64,000 bases of DNA from Staphylococcus pseudoxylosus (GCF_003697915.1 NZ_RCVN01000003.1:165310-229309); one strand, 5' to 3'; positions 44,501 to 54,739 are shown, counted from the stretch's first letter. Translations and numbers: made by a program. The notes: generated from the sequence alone by a model not told the origin.

Positions 44501-46243
44501 TTAAAAGAAACGTTTTACTGCTGTTGACATTGGTGGCAATTCATCCAAGTCTAATTTTTTATCTTCAGTAATAGATCTAAACGCCCATTTACCATAGTTA
44601 ATCGCCTCTTCATTTACAATTTTACCTGGTAATGGTGCTGCATTTTCATCTACATAAACATTAACAATCGTTGGTTTATTTTCAGCCATAGCAGCTTCAA
44701 CGACTTCATCAATTCTGTTTGGATCTTTAAGTGTATAACCAACTCCGCCACAACTTTCGGCAAATTTTTCTAAGTCAATATCAGTGAAGTTAATCGCATA
44801 TTCTAACTCACCAGCAGCTTGTTGTTCATATTTAATAAATGAAAGTTGTTCATTATTCAATACAAATAATGTCATTGGTAAGTCATACTGCACTGCCGTT
44901 GCAAAATCTTGCATGACCATGTCAAACGCACCATCGCCAATAATACCAACTACTTGACGATTTGGATACTCACGTTTGGCAGCTATTGCAGTAGGTAACG
45001 CACAACCCATCGTACCTAACCAGCTAGAAATAATAAATTTATTATTCACTGTTAAGTTTAAATAACGCGTAGACCAAACAGTTGCCGTACCGACATCTAT
45101 AGAGAAGATGGCATCGTCTGTTCTAACTTTATTTATAGCATCCATTAAACGTTCTGGTCTAATAGGTTTACTATCATTAGCCATATCTTCAGCCATCCAA
45201 GCATCCCATGTGGCCTTTCTTTCTAACGTTTTATTTAAGAAGTCGCGATCCGTAACATGCTTAGCCATATCAGTTAATTGTAGTAATGCTAGTTTACTAT
45301 CGCCAAGAATACCCACGTTAACATCAAAACGGTGTCCAATGTTTTCTGGATTTGTATCAATTTGTATTGCTTTGATATTTTTCTTTGGTAAATAATCTAC
45401 ATAAGGATAATTAGTACCAACCATAATTAATAAATCCGCATCTTGCATCGTTTGATATGCTGTTTTAGTACCTATTTTACCAAGGTTACCTATATTATAA
45501 GGATGTGCGTCAGGCAGAACTGTTTTTGCTGGTAATGTTACAATCGTTGGTATCTTAAACGCTTCTATAAATTCACGGACTTCATCTTTTGCATGCTGTG
45601 CACCTGTACCAAGTAATACTACTGGCTTTTTACTTTTATTAATGAGTTTAGTCGCTTTCTTTATAGTATTTGGTTTTGGTGCTACACGAGCTGGTGGCGC
45701 AGTATCTACTTTTTGATTAGTCGTGTCTTTAACTTTGCGCGTCAATAAGTTATTAGGCAAGATTAAGACAGATACACCTTTTTTCTCGTAAGCTGTACGT
45801 ATTGCTTCATTTACAATTCCAAAGATATCTTTATCATTTTCAGTTACTTGATGTTTGTATACTGCGACATCATCAACCATTTTACTAACATCTGTTTCTT
45901 GGAAAGCTTTTGTTCCTAAAGCCGTACTATCTGTTTGACCTGCTAAGATTAATTGTGGCACATTATCCATTTTTGCATCATACATTCCATTTAGTAAGTG
46001 AATAACACCTGGGCCACCGATACTTAATGCGACACCAATTTTACCTGTTAATTTTGTATAGCCAGCAGCAGCTAAACTTGCAACTTCTTCATGACGAACA
46101 TGAACAAACTCAATATTATCTCTTTCCGTTCTTAAACTATCAACTACTGCATCAATTGAATCACCAGGAATACCATATAAGTGATCAATATCCCATGCTT
46201 GTAATGCTTTCACTAATGCTTCATTCGCTTTAATTTTTGCCAT
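44501..46243 (-). CDS. cidC: Pyruvate oxidase CidC
   Basis: A 580-aa thiamine-diphosphate and FAD enzyme that decarboxylates pyruvate to acetate at the membrane, passing electrons to quinone. It has the usual three domains: activating glutamate in YHVRHEEVASLAA-type VRHEEVASLAAAGY near residue 50, FAD domain in the middle, and the ThDP motif GDGAFDMVMQDFATA at about 435. It follows S. aureus CidC closely. The start is MAKIKANEAL at 46243; the in-frame TTG starts upstream overlap AAAGGAG. It lies 86 bases after cidB, as in the S. aureus cidABC operon, and influences acetate-driven cell death. Confidence 0.93.
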   Translation of the reverse strand: MAKIKANEALVKALQAWDIDHLYGIPGDSIDAVVDSLRTERDNIEFVHVRHEEVASLAAAGYTKLTGKIGVALSIGGPGVIHLLNGMYDAKMDNVPQLILAGQTDSTALGTKAFQETDVSKMVDDVAVYKHQVTENDKDIFGIVNEAIRTAYEKKGVSVLILPNNLLTRKVKDTTNQKVDTAPPARVAPKPNTIKKATKLINKSKKPVVLLGTGAQHAKDEVREFIEAFKIPTIVTLPAKTVLPDAHPYNIGNLGKIGTKTAYQTMQDADLLIMVGTNYPYVDYLPKKNIKAIQIDTNPENIGHRFDVNVGILGDSKLALLQLTDMAKHVTDRDFLNKTLERKATWDAWMAEDMANDSKPIRPERLMDAINKVRTDDAIFSIDVGTATVWSTRYLNLTVNNKFIISSWLGTMGCALPTAIAAKREYPNRQVVGIIGDGAFDMVMQDFATAVQYDLPMTLFVLNNEQLSFIKYEQQAAGELEYAINFTDIDLEKFAESCGGVGYTLKDPNRIDEVVEAAMAENKPTIVNVYVDENAAPLPGKIVNEEAINYGKWAFRSITEDKKLDLDELPPMSTAVKRFF

Positions 46244-46329
46244 TATCAAAATAGCTCCTTTCAATATTCAAGTTGATTTCCCATATTTTTAATTAACTTC
46301 GCAATCTATTATCACTAAACAGGATTCAT

Positions 46330-47016
46330 TTAGTATAAGAAAAGGATCAGAATAGGCAAGATGATTGAACTTAGAACTGCTGTTAGTATCATTCCTATAG
46401 AACTAAATGCACCAGATTCTAAATCAATTTCTAATGCTTGCGCAGTACCAAAAGCATGTGAAGCATTTCCGTAAGTTAAACCTTTCGCAATTGAGGTTTT
46501 AAATTTACCTAATCTCAATAAATAAGAACCTAAAATACTACCAATCAATCCAGTAGTTACAATAAACATAACTGTAATAGTATCGATACCACCAAGTTGA
46601 TGTGACACTTCTATGCCTACCGCAGCCGTCATCGACCTTGGTAACATTGTCACGATCACTTCTTTTGAGTATCCTAAGATTTTTAATACACTATATACGA
46701 ATATGAAATTTAACATCACTGCTGTCAGTACGCTACTAAAAATAATACTCGCATTTTGTAGTATTTTATGGCGATTTTGATAAAGTGGAAATGCTAAACA
46801 AACAACCGTGCAATTCAATAAATAATGAATCCATTTTCCGCCAGTCATATAATCTTGATAATCTTCATTCAATAATAGAAGTACAATAATAATTCCTATA
46901 GACGATATTAATGCTGGGTTTAAAAATGGCGTTTTATATTTTACCTGTAATTTTTTGGCACCTATAAACATAGCTAGTGTTAAAACAATCATTAAAAAGC
47001 CTTTTAAAAATATCAT
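46330..47016 (-). CDS. cidB: CidB, LrgB-family membrane protein
   Basis: A 228-aa polytopic membrane protein (about seven helices) of the LrgB/CidB family. [21 protein letters not shown] and [24 protein letters not shown] are its hallmark segments. It works with the holin-like CidA in murein hydrolase control, programmed lysis and, by recent views, export of metabolic by-products. Its ATG directly follows the cidA stop (TAGATG), so translation is coupled. Confidence 0.93.
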   Translation of the reverse strand: MIFLKGFLMIVLTLAMFIGAKKLQVKYKTPFLNPALISSIGIIIVLLLLNEDYQDYMTGGKWIHYLLNCTVVCLAFPLYQNRHKILQNASIIFSSVLTAVMLNFIFVYSVLKILGYSKEVIVTMLPRSMTAAVGIEVSHQLGGIDTITVMFIVTTGLIGSILGSYLLRLGKFKTSIAKGLTYGNASHAFGTAQALEIDLESGAFSSIGMILTAVLSSIILPILILFLY

Positions 47017-47403
47017 CTAATTTTGTCCATTCCCGTATCGCGCAGTTTTAACCATTTTCTCAGCTATAAAACCAGAAATTAATGCGACACAACATGTTCC
47101 TAAAATAATCATTGAAAAGAATAGGATAAAATTCAAGTTAATATCAGACACGACATCCATGACACCAACTACTGACGGTACAAAGAAAAACACCATTGTC
47201 GTAAGGAAAAAGTTAGAGCCTTCACTGACCCATTTTGACGGAATTATTTTAAATTGTAATAACAGGAAAAATACAAGTAATCCTACAATGCTACCTGCAA
47301 TTGGTATATGCAATACACTCTGAATTACATTGCCAATATAAGTAATCCCCATAATTAATAATACTTGCAGTAAAACTTTTGATACCTTCTTTGATATTTG
47401 CAA
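47017..47403 (-). CDS. cidA: CidA, holin-like protein
   Basis: A 128-aa membrane protein with four helices of the CidA/LrgA family. [50 protein letters not shown] is split here into its typical parts; the end is basic. It is thought to promote murein hydrolase activity like a phage holin. The start is TTG at 47403, with AGGATG about eight bases upstream. The gene is preceded by the putative CidR-binding promoter region. LrgA would be the alternative, but cidC and cidR next to it settle the choice. Confidence 0.92.
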   Translation of the reverse strand: MQISKKVSKVLLQVLLIMGITYIGNVIQSVLHIPIAGSIVGLLVFFLLLQFKIIPSKWVSEGSNFFLTTMVFFFVPSVVGVMDVVSDINLNFILFFSMIILGTCCVALISGFIAEKMVKTARYGNGQN

Positions 47404-47480
47404 TATTCATCATCCTTTATTGCATTATTATTTTAAACTTTATTGATTACATCTCTTAGTATAAGACCCCTAATCATATA

Positions 47481-47510
47481 ATAAAAATATTGATTTTTAA
47501 TATTACTTAT
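47481..47510. promoter_or_regulatory. Inverted repeat in the cidA upstream region, possible CidR site
   Basis: AATATT-GATTTTT-AATATT (47486-47504) with outer ATAA/TTAT forms a dyad of the T-N11-A kind used by LysR regulators. It lies about 80-105 bases before cidA. AT-richness makes chance symmetry possible. The rest of the spacer 47404-47734 holds only this and the cidR terminator. Confidence 0.4.
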
Positions 47511-47642
47511 TACTTTTATGAATGGAAGCGATTTATTTAATTATATTTATCTATGAATATTCCAAATTAATTAATTTTATCAGAAACTGGAAATATGGTT
47601 ATAAGCACTTATTTTTTTATTTGATAAAGTATTCTTTTTAAA

Positions 47643-47699
47643 TAAAAAAGAGCGAGACAACGAAAACACAATGTACAAAATTGTTTTCGTCGCCCCGCT
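47643..47699 (-). terminator. Terminator of cidR
   Basis: AGCGAGACAACGAAAACA (47650-47667) pairs with TGTTTTCGTCGCCCCGCT at 15 of 18 positions; the A-run on its left is the U-tract on the minus strand. GAGACA family. Confidence 0.65.
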
Positions 47700-47734
47700 G
47701 CTATGAACAATGTCTTTTAAAATGACACAATGCT

Positions 47735-48610
47735 TTATAAACGTTCTTTCATAAATTCAATCCATTTTCTTGTTGCGTGACTAAGATATTTATCTCTCTT
47801 CCAAATAACACCCAATTCCCAACGCATACCTGGATCATCAATTGTAATATTTTTAAAGCTACCGTCTAATAAATTCACAATATTTTCTGGTAATATGCTC
47901 ACGCCTAAATGTGCACTTAATAAATTCTCTATAAAATTCCACTGCGAAATTTTAGATATTGTTTTCGGTACATAACCAGCGTTTTTTGCCGCTTCAATAA
48001 TTTTATCATTTAGATAAAAGTCCTCATTAAATAGGATAAAATCTTCATCCTTCAACATAGCCATATTAATCTGTTCTCTATTCGCTAGTCTATGTTCTTT
48101 ATTTACTACTAATTTTAAGTCTTCTTGATAAAGTGGTATAGAGTGAAAAATATCTTGGTCTACGGGTATCGTTGTAATACCAATATCAATTTCGTCATTG
48201 ATTAATTGTGTCTCAATCATTTTGCCCCCTTTTTCGACAAGATTGTAGGTCACGTTCGGGTATTCTTGATGAAACTCACCTAAAATATGTATAAACTTAT
48301 TCATGTTCATGACTGCTGATAATCCAATACTTATATGACCTGTTTCTAATCCCAACAAGCTATTAATTTCTTTTGGTAAGTCTTTATATAACGTCAAAAT
48401 TTCTTTGCATTTTTTGTAAAATACTTTTCCAGCATCAGTTAATACGAGTTGTCTCTTACTACGATCGAAAAAAGTCATATCAAGTTCTTTTTCTAAGTCT
48501 TTTATTGCTTTGCTAATCGTAGGCTGAGCAATATATAGTGATTTTGAAGCGTTAGTCATTCCTTTTTGATCTACGACTTCGACAAAATATTTCATATGTT
48601 TAATATCCAT
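47735..48610 (-). CDS. cidR: LysR-type regulator CidR
   Basis: A 291-aa LysR regulator with an N-terminal winged helix (MKYFVEVVDQKGMTNASKSLYIAQPTISKAIKDLE is its span, residues 6-40) and a substrate-binding domain (ISIGLSAVMNMNKFI). In S. aureus CidR senses acetate or weak acids in excess glucose and activates cidABC. Its position directly upstream of cidA, on the same strand with a terminator between, is the S. aureus arrangement. Identity rests on context and the family pattern. Confidence 0.9.
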   Translation of the reverse strand: MDIKHMKYFVEVVDQKGMTNASKSLYIAQPTISKAIKDLEKELDMTFFDRSKRQLVLTDAGKVFYKKCKEILTLYKDLPKEINSLLGLETGHISIGLSAVMNMNKFIHILGEFHQEYPNVTYNLVEKGGKMIETQLINDEIDIGITTIPVDQDIFHSIPLYQEDLKLVVNKEHRLANREQINMAMLKDEDFILFNEDFYLNDKIIEAAKNAGYVPKTISKISQWNFIENLLSAHLGVSILPENIVNLLDGSFKNITIDDPGMRWELGVIWKRDKYLSHATRKWIEFMKERL

Positions 48611-48724
48611 ATGTTTACACCTCTACTTGAAACATAATTAATACTGTACAGTATACGTAGAATTTCTAATAATTCAATCACATACTCTATATAGTCATTC
48701 ACAAACTTACAGTATAAAATCAGA

Positions 48725-48747
48725 GTGGAACACCTATGATGTCCCAC
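48725..48747 (-). terminator. Terminator of nhaC
   Basis: GTGG-A-ACA (48725-48732) pairs with TGTCCCAC (48740-48747) with one mismatch; ATTTTA follows on the minus strand. It carries the GGGACA arm of the family. Confidence 0.5.
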
Positions 48748-48783
48748 CCCTTCAAAAAATTTACAGCTATTGTACTATTCTAT

Positions 48784-50259
48784 TTATGCTAAATTTGTAT
48801 CATTTGATTGAGTGTGTTCCGATTGTTCACCCTCTGATTCATCTAAACCGATAATTTTAAAGCCGATATAACCAAATATAATCGAAATGATTGGTACAGT
48901 ATAATTTAAAATGGCAAACGGCGCATATTCTACCACTGAAACGCCTAAAGTTGATACAATAAAGACGCCACATGTATTCCAAGGTACGAACACAGATGTC
49001 AATGTACCACCATCTTCTAGGGCTCTAGATAGATTTTTCGGATGCAATTTCTTATCTTTAAACGTATTTATGTACATGCGCGATGGCACGATAATTGATA
49101 TATATTGTTCAGAACAAGTAAAGTTTGTTCCAATACACGATACAATAACGGACGCAATCAATGATCCCGTAGATTTAGCCACTTTTAAAATAACAGCAAT
49201 TAACGCTGTGAGCATACCAGAATATTCTAGGACACCCCCAAAGGTCATTGCGACAAGTGTCAGTGATATCGTATAGAACATTGATTCCAATCCACCACGA
49301 TTGAACAATTCATCTACTAGTTTATTTCCTGAATCAATGGTATAACCCGTTTGTAGCGCTGTAAGTGCTTCTGTAATAGAACCACCTTGTAAAAATATCT
49401 GTGCAAAGAAACCTAATATAATCCCTACACAAATTGCTGGTATCGCAGGCACTTTTACTACAACGAGTGCAATTACAATAATTGGTATAAGTAATAGCCA
49501 TGGTGTAATTAAAAAATTATCTTGCATCGTCGCAAGAATGTCTTTTATGTTTTTAGCGTCAAAATTTCTTCCACCAAAGCGTTGTCCTATAAAGAAAAAA
49601 GCAATTAATGAAATAACTAATGCTGGAATCGTCGTATAAAACATATGCTTTATATGTGCAAACAAGTCAACACCAGTTAATCCAGAAGCTAAGTTCGTAG
49701 TGTCTGATAGTGGGCTCATCTTATCACCAAAGTATGACCCACAAATCACTGCACCAGCAACCATACCGGGCGATATACCCATACTTATGCCAATGCCCAT
49801 CGAGGCGACCCCCACAGTCGCCATTGTTGACCAACTACTACCTATAGCTAAGGCTACAATGCCACATAAGATAATAACTACTGCTAAAAAGTATCTTGGG
49901 TCTATCAGTTGTAATCCATAGTAAATCATTGTAGCGACTACACCACTACCTATCCACGATCCTATTACTAATCCTACAAGTATGATGATTACGATTGCTG
50001 GTAAAGCATGACGAATCCCCTTATACATCATTTCTTCAACTTCACTAAATTCGTAACCATGTAACATTGTAATTAGTATCGCTACAGCTGTTCCTATTAA
50101 TAAAGGAATATGTGGTTCCTTTTCTAATACTGCAACTGTAAAAAGCATTGCTGCAATCATCGTCACTAACGTAACGATTGCCGAAACAAAACCTAACGGC
50201 TTTTTCACCTTGTGCTTACTACTATTGTCTTTAGTGTTTCTACTAAAAATAATAGCCAC
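48784..50259 (-). CDS. nhaC: NhaC-family Na+/H+ antiporter
   Basis: A polytopic membrane protein of up to 491 aa with about 12 helices. GSSWSTMATVGVASMGIGISMGISPGMVAGAVICGSYFGDKMSPLSDTTNLA (in parts) is the NhaC core, with the conserved aspartates of the ion site; VSCIGTNFTCSEQYISIIVPSRMY and FVPWNTCGVF follow. It exchanges sodium for protons or, in the wider family, malate or lactate. The start is unusual: the GTG at 50259 overlaps its own ribosome binding site (AAGGAGGTG), and the codon with ideal spacing is ATT at 50250. The gene may thus begin there or at the internal GTG (VKKPLGF). Confidence 0.87.
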   Translation of the reverse strand: MAIIFSRNTKDNSSKHKVKKPLGFVSAIVTLVTMIAAMLFTVAVLEKEPHIPLLIGTAVAILITMLHGYEFSEVEEMMYKGIRHALPAIVIIILVGLVIGSWIGSGVVATMIYYGLQLIDPRYFLAVVIILCGIVALAIGSSWSTMATVGVASMGIGISMGISPGMVAGAVICGSYFGDKMSPLSDTTNLASGLTGVDLFAHIKHMFYTTIPALVISLIAFFFIGQRFGGRNFDAKNIKDILATMQDNFLITPWLLLIPIIVIALVVVKVPAIPAICVGIILGFFAQIFLQGGSITEALTALQTGYTIDSGNKLVDELFNRGGLESMFYTISLTLVAMTFGGVLEYSGMLTALIAVILKVAKSTGSLIASVIVSCIGTNFTCSEQYISIIVPSRMYINTFKDKKLHPKNLSRALEDGGTLTSVFVPWNTCGVFIVSTLGVSVVEYAPFAILNYTVPIISIIFGYIGFKIIGLDESEGEQSEHTQSNDTNLA

Positions 50260-50546
50260 CTCCTTTGTTAGTTAAATCATACTCAAGTTGAGAAACACTT
50301 TCAATACTTCCTTTATCATTTAAATTTATATTTAATTTTAAATTTTATATTCGATGAATTACATTTATTAAAATTAAAAAATATATACTACATTTTTTCT
50401 TTAAGTATTTGTTGAGATAAATTACAGTTGCGCGGCATATATTTCAAACATATTAAAGTTATTTGTAATAATAGTTTATCTTATTGTACTTTTTACCCTA
50501 GCTCCTTATGATAAATATATAATTTTAAAAATGTCTGGAGTAATGT

Positions 50547-50978
50547 ATGAATGTTAAAAAAACAATAGCAAACACATTTATTGCGACTACGATTCTTATA
50601 ACTGGAGTAACAACTTTCCAAACAACATATGAAAATCAAACTGCTAATGCAGCAGTTAATTATTATAGTAAAAATCAATGTACATGGTATGTATTTAATA
50701 AAAGAGCGAGCGTGGGTAAACCTGTACACAATAGTTGGGGCAATGCTAAAAATTGGTATTACAAAGCAAAAAATAGTGGCTATCGTGTAGGTAGAGTGCC
50801 CGCGAAGCGAGCAGTAATGCAATCAACTGTTGGTACATATGGACATGTTGCTTATGTAGAAACTGTTTATAAAAATGGCAGTATTAAAGTATCCGAATAT
50901 AATTACAATCGTCCTCTAGCTTATGGCACAAGAATATTAAGTAAATCAGCAGCTGCCAAATATAACTATATCTATTAA
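50547..50978 (+). CDS. Secreted CHAP-domain peptidoglycan hydrolase
   Basis: A 143-aa exported protein. Residues 1-35 form a signal peptide (MNVKKTIANTFIATTILITG, ending near ENQTANAA). The mature part is one CHAP domain. The catalytic cysteine is in NQCTWYVFN, the histidine in YGHVAYVETV and the third polar residue in VSEYNYN. Such SsaA/Sle-type proteins cut stem-peptide or cross-bridge amide bonds in peptidoglycan. There is no LysM or SH3b domain, so targeting would rely on the CHAP domain alone. CTGGAG precedes the ATG. Single gene. Confidence 0.9.
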   Translation: MNVKKTIANTFIATTILITGVTTFQTTYENQTANAAVNYYSKNQCTWYVFNKRASVGKPVHNSWGNAKNWYYKAKNSGYRVGRVPAKRAVMQSTVGTYGHVAYVETVYKNGSIKVSEYNYNRPLAYGTRILSKSAAAKYNYIY

Positions 50979-51023
50979 GCACTGCGCAAGATCATTTTCT
51001 AAACAATTAACTGTTTGCTTCTA

Positions 51024-51070
51024 AAAAAAACGTTAATTTGCAGCTTTTTGTTGCAAATCAACGTTTTTTT
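51024..51070. terminator. Bidirectional terminator
   Basis: AAAAACGTTAATTTGCA pairs with TTGCAAATCAACGTTTTT, with two mismatches, around a short loop; long A and T runs flank it. It serves the convergent CHAP and drp35 genes. Confidence 0.8.
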
Positions 51071-51073
51071 ATT

Positions 51074-52048
51074 TTATTGAAATTGGTAACTTTGGTGTCC
51101 TTTAGCAAATCCTTTAACTGTATAAATCCAAGAACCACCCTCATTTTCAATATCATTTGAACAAATAATCAATTGATCTGTTCCCGGTATAAACGCTGGG
51201 TGGGTCGATCTCAACATATGGCCCGAATCACGACCAGGAATCAATATTTGACCTATTGGATATCCTCTCTTGTTAAATACTAGAACTCTTCCTTGACCGT
51301 ACATAGCAACATATAAATTATCATCACTATCTATACAACATGAGTCCGGACCTTCATGCCCTGTGAAATAATAAGGAATAGAAGCACCAAAGGGAGCAAT
51401 CGTAACACCGTCTTCTAATAACTCTATACGATGCAATCGATTTGCATTCGTTTCAGTCACCCAAAGTGTTTTTTCATCAGTGCTAAGCGCAACACCATTC
51501 GCAACTGCAAGGTTTTGTAGCACAGGCGTGATTGACTTAAAGTCAGGTGAGACATAATACACGCCCCCCTTAGGATTTGTCGAATAACCTCTAAAATCCG
51601 TAAAATAAAATCCACCCTTACTATCAAATACTAAATCATCTACACAATATTCTGTTTCAATATCTGATACAATTTCCTGAATTTTATTGCCGCTTCCATC
51701 AACAGCATAAATACCACCTGAACTATCAAAATCACCTAAATAACATACAAATAAACGTCCGTCTTTATGTATTTTGACGGCTGCTGGGTTATCCTTATGT
51801 GATTTTAATAATGGTGTAATTTTTTTGTCGGGTAAGGTTACATGAAAAATAGTTCCTCCAAAGACTTCACAAAGTACTAAGTCTCCATTTCTATCGAAGC
51901 AAAGCCCTTCAAGTTGTAATCCTCTATCAGAAATCTCTAACCATGGTTCAGCCGTAATGGTTTGTATACCTTGTTCATGAGCAAGAATAGGCGCCTCACT
52001 TTTAGCATTTCCCGTATATGATAATCTAGGTAATTCTTTATTTTCCAT
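51074..52048 (-). CDS. drp35: Lactonase Drp35
   Basis: A 324-aa calcium-dependent lactonase with a six-bladed beta-propeller of the SMP-30/gluconolaconase family, equal in length to S. aureus Drp35. [19 protein letters not shown] carries the first metal-binding glutamate; [34 protein letters not shown] and [25 protein letters not shown] follow. In S. aureus Drp35 is induced by cell-wall antibiotics and detergents. Single gene ending at a terminator. Confidence 0.94.
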   Translation of the reverse strand: MENKELPRLSYTGNAKSEAPILAHEQGIQTITAEPWLEISDRGLQLEGLCFDRNGDLVLCEVFGGTIFHVTLPDKKITPLLKSHKDNPAAVKIHKDGRLFVCYLGDFDSSGGIYAVDGSGNKIQEIVSDIETEYCVDDLVFDSKGGFYFTDFRGYSTNPKGGVYYVSPDFKSITPVLQNLAVANGVALSTDEKTLWVTETNANRLHRIELLEDGVTIAPFGASIPYYFTGHEGPDSCCIDSDDNLYVAMYGQGRVLVFNKRGYPIGQILIPGRDSGHMLRSTHPAFIPGTDQLIICSNDIENEGGSWIYTVKGFAKGHQSYQFQ

Positions 52049-52154
52049 TAATCATTTCCCCTTTCTTCACTTTCTTTATATTTTAATTATATGGGCATCA
52101 TTGTTTCAAATAAATCAATCATTTTAAAAACCGCTATCTCATTATTTATATAAA

Positions 52155-52190
52155 AACCTCTAAATGCATTAAAAAATGCTTTTAGAGGTT
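52155..52190 (-). terminator. Terminator of the mvaC-mvaA operon
   Basis: AACCTCTAAATGCAT (52155-52169) pairs with ATGCTTTTAGAGGTT (52176-52190) with one mismatch; the A-run to its left is the U-tract on the minus strand. Confidence 0.8.
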
Positions 52191-52198
52191 AGTTCATC

Positions 52199-53482
52199 TT
52201 ATTGTTTTTGTAATCTTAATTCTTCTAAGAGTTGTTGAGCAACTGCTGTATTAGCACGATCTTGTGTTTTTAAGCGTTGTGCTACTTGAGCAATTTCTTC
52301 ACCTTGTGCGCCTACTACAATTGCTAGCGATTTATATTGTAAACTCATATGACCTTGTTGGATACCTTCAGAAACCAAGGCACGACATGCAGCAAAATTT
52401 TGAGCTAACCCTACAGCAGCAACCACGTGCCCCAATTCTTGTGCAGAATCAACGTTCATTAATTCTAACGAGGCTTTTGCGATTGGTAAAACTTTTGTAC
52501 CGCCACCTACAGTAGCCAATGTCATAGGCACCTCAATTGTCCCTACAAGCACTTGTTTTTCTTCATTATAATACCACGTAGCTAGACCACGATATTGACC
52601 ATCTTTACTTGCATATGCATGTGCTGTCGCTTCAGCACCACGAGTATCATTACCTGTCGCTAGCACTACAGCGTGAATACCATTCATCACACCTTTATTA
52701 TGTGTTGCGGCACGATGTATATCAACTTGAGCTAATACAGATGCTCGTTCCATTCTTTTGGCAACCTCTTGACCATCACGATCACCTTTTGATAACGCAT
52801 CAATTGTGATTTCTCCTTGTACTTTAACGACAGATGCAGTGGCATGATTAGATAAAATACTCATCAATATATCAACATGCTCTACTTCATTTTTTAAATA
52901 AGCTGTTATACCCTCTAAGATGGTATTTAACATATTGGCGCCCATTGCATCTTTAGTATCTACGTAGACTTTTAATGACAATAAACCTTCATTAGGAAAT
53001 GTATCTATTTCAGTTTTACGAAAACCACCGCCACGCTCAATGATTGAAGGATATACTTCATCCGCAATACGTTTCATTTGCGGTTCAAGTTGTTGAAGAC
53101 GTTGCTCTAAAACTGTTGTATCTGTCACGCCATCAAACACAATTTGACCAATCATTAAACGTTCACTAGATATAACTTTAAATCCTCCAGTTTGATTTAC
53201 AAGCTTTGCCCCGTAACTAGCTGCTGCAACTACTGAAGGTTCTTCTACCATCATTGGAACAACATATGATTTATCATCTACGTTGATTTCAGGTAATAAA
53301 CCTACAGGTAAGGTCCCTTGTCCAATGACATTTTCAATAAGACTATTCGCAATCTCTTCTGAAATCAAAGGATGATTGAGTAGCACATTTTTATTTTCTT
53401 CAGATAACCAACCTTTAATTACTAACTCCTCTAACTTTTCTCTTCTAGACAAATGACGAAATGCCTTACCTAATGGTTCCAT
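52199..53482 (-). CDS. mvaA: Hydroxymethylglutaryl-CoA reductase, class II
   Basis: A 427-aa cytoplasmic enzyme that reduces HMG-CoA to mevalonate, the committed step of the isoprenoid pathway in Gram-positive cocci. Class II signatures: ENVIGQGTLPVG near residue 48, MVEEPSVVAAASYGAKL with the catalytic glutamate, KGVMNGIHAVVLATGNDTRG with the catalytic lysine and cofactor site, and GGGTKVLPIAK. It overlaps the acetyl-CoA acetyltransferase stop by one base (TAATG). A divergent mvaS lies beyond. Confidence 0.96.
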   Translation of the reverse strand: MEPLGKAFRHLSRREKLEELVIKGWLSEENKNVLLNHPLISEEIANSLIENVIGQGTLPVGLLPEINVDDKSYVVPMMVEEPSVVAAASYGAKLVNQTGGFKVISSERLMIGQIVFDGVTDTTVLEQRLQQLEPQMKRIADEVYPSIIERGGGFRKTEIDTFPNEGLLSLKVYVDTKDAMGANMLNTILEGITAYLKNEVEHVDILMSILSNHATASVVKVQGEITIDALSKGDRDGQEVAKRMERASVLAQVDIHRAATHNKGVMNGIHAVVLATGNDTRGAEATAHAYASKDGQYRGLATWYYNEEKQVLVGTIEVPMTLATVGGGTKVLPIAKASLELMNVDSAQELGHVVAAVGLAQNFAACRALVSEGIQQGHMSLQYKSLAIVVGAQGEEIAQVAQRLKTQDRANTAVAQQLLEELRLQKQ

Positions 53483-54636
53483 TAGTTATTCTCCTTTTCA
53501 ATTTGGATTGCAATTCCTAAACCGCCGCCGATACAAGCAGTTGCTATGCCTGATTGTTTCTCTTCTTGAGCTAAAATATTAACTAAAGTTGTAACCAAGC
53601 GTGTCCCACTCGCACCAATAGGATGACCTAATGCAATCGCACCGCCATAGAGATTCAACTTATCTTCAGATATACTTAAATTATCTCTCACAGGAATACT
53701 TTGTGACGCAAATGCTTCTGTCATTTCTATTACGTCATAGTCATCGATAACTTTATCAGTCTTATCTAATAATTTTGTTACTGCATGATATGGTGCATAA
53801 CCCATATACTCAGGATCACAACCAATTTCGGCATGCTCTCCTACTATAGCTAAAATGTCATAGCCTGCTTGTTTCGCATATTCAGCATCCATTAAAATGA
53901 TTGTAGATGCACCGTCATTAATACTAGATGCATTCCCGCCTGTTACGGTACCATCTTCTTTAAATATTGTTTTTAACGTACTTAATTTCTCAACACTACT
54001 ATTTCCACGAATACCTTCATCTGTAGTCATCATTTCTCCATTTACATCTTCTAATGGAACGATTTCATTATTAAATTTACCTGCTTCTGTCGCTTGTTGT
54101 GCTTTTTGTTGAGATTCGTTAGCAAAATAATCCTGGGCTTCACGTGATACGTTATACTTTTCAGCAATTTTTTCAGCTGTAATACCCATAGGTACGTTTA
54201 AAAATGCATCAGTAAGACCATCGTGCATAAAGCTATCTACAGGCGCTTCATCTTCATTAAGCACTAACTTAGGAGCGTTTGTCATGCTTTCTACACCACC
54301 TACAGCTACTACTTTAGCTTCACCTAATTGGATTAATTGTTTCCCTAAAATAATAGACTTTAAGCCAGAGCCACACACTTCATTTATGGTCATAGCTGGT
54401 GTTGTATTTGGAACACCAGCATGGATTGCTATTTGACGAGCAGGATTTTGACCACTGCCGCTTTGTAATACATTACCGTAGATAACTTGTTCTACTTTCT
54501 GTGGATCTATGCTAATTGCCTTCATCGCAGCTTCTAATGTCTTTGTTCCAAGTTCAACTGCTGAATATTTACTTAATTTCCCTCTGAATCTTCCTATTGG
54601 TGTACGTTTTGCACTTACGATTGCTACTTTATTCAT
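53482..54636 (-). CDS. Acetyl-CoA acetyltransferase (biosynthetic thiolase)
   Basis: A 384-aa thiolase that condenses two acetyl-CoA to acetoacetyl-CoA, the first step of the mevalonate pathway. The nucleophile is Cys in TINEVCGSGLKS (about residue 86), the histidine is in GGAIALGHPIGASGTR and the second cysteine in ATACIGGGLG. It is translationally coupled to mvaA and divergent from mvaS, so the three early mevalonate enzymes share one locus, as in S. aureus (where the gene is called mvaC or vraB-like). Confidence 0.93.
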   Translation of the reverse strand: MNKVAIVSAKRTPIGRFRGKLSKYSAVELGTKTLEAAMKAISIDPQKVEQVIYGNVLQSGSGQNPARQIAIHAGVPNTTPAMTINEVCGSGLKSIILGKQLIQLGEAKVVAVGGVESMTNAPKLVLNEDEAPVDSFMHDGLTDAFLNVPMGITAEKIAEKYNVSREAQDYFANESQQKAQQATEAGKFNNEIVPLEDVNGEMMTTDEGIRGNSSVEKLSTLKTIFKEDGTVTGGNASSINDGASTIILMDAEYAKQAGYDILAIVGEHAEIGCDPEYMGYAPYHAVTKLLDKTDKVIDDYDVIEMTEAFASQSIPVRDNLSISEDKLNLYGGAIALGHPIGASGTRLVTTLVNILAQEEKQSGIATACIGGGLGIAIQIEKENN

Positions 54637-54668
54637 TATTAGTCTCCTTTATAGCTCTTTTCAAATAA

Positions 54669-54698
54669 TTGTATTTTATGCGTATGATTTGGTATGAT
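54669..54698 (+). promoter_or_regulatory. Putative mvaS promoter
   Basis: TTGTAT (54669-54674) and TATGAT (54693-54698) have an 18-base spacer and lie about 40 bases before the mvaS start. Confidence 0.5.
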
Positions 54699-54739
54699 AC
54701 AGTTGCTTATTTATATATAGAAAGGTGTCGATACGCTTT

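Noticed and set aside
50493..50822. 109-aa minus-strand frame with many cysteines
   Set aside because: It is fully antisense to the CHAP gene and reflects codon composition; no start signal.
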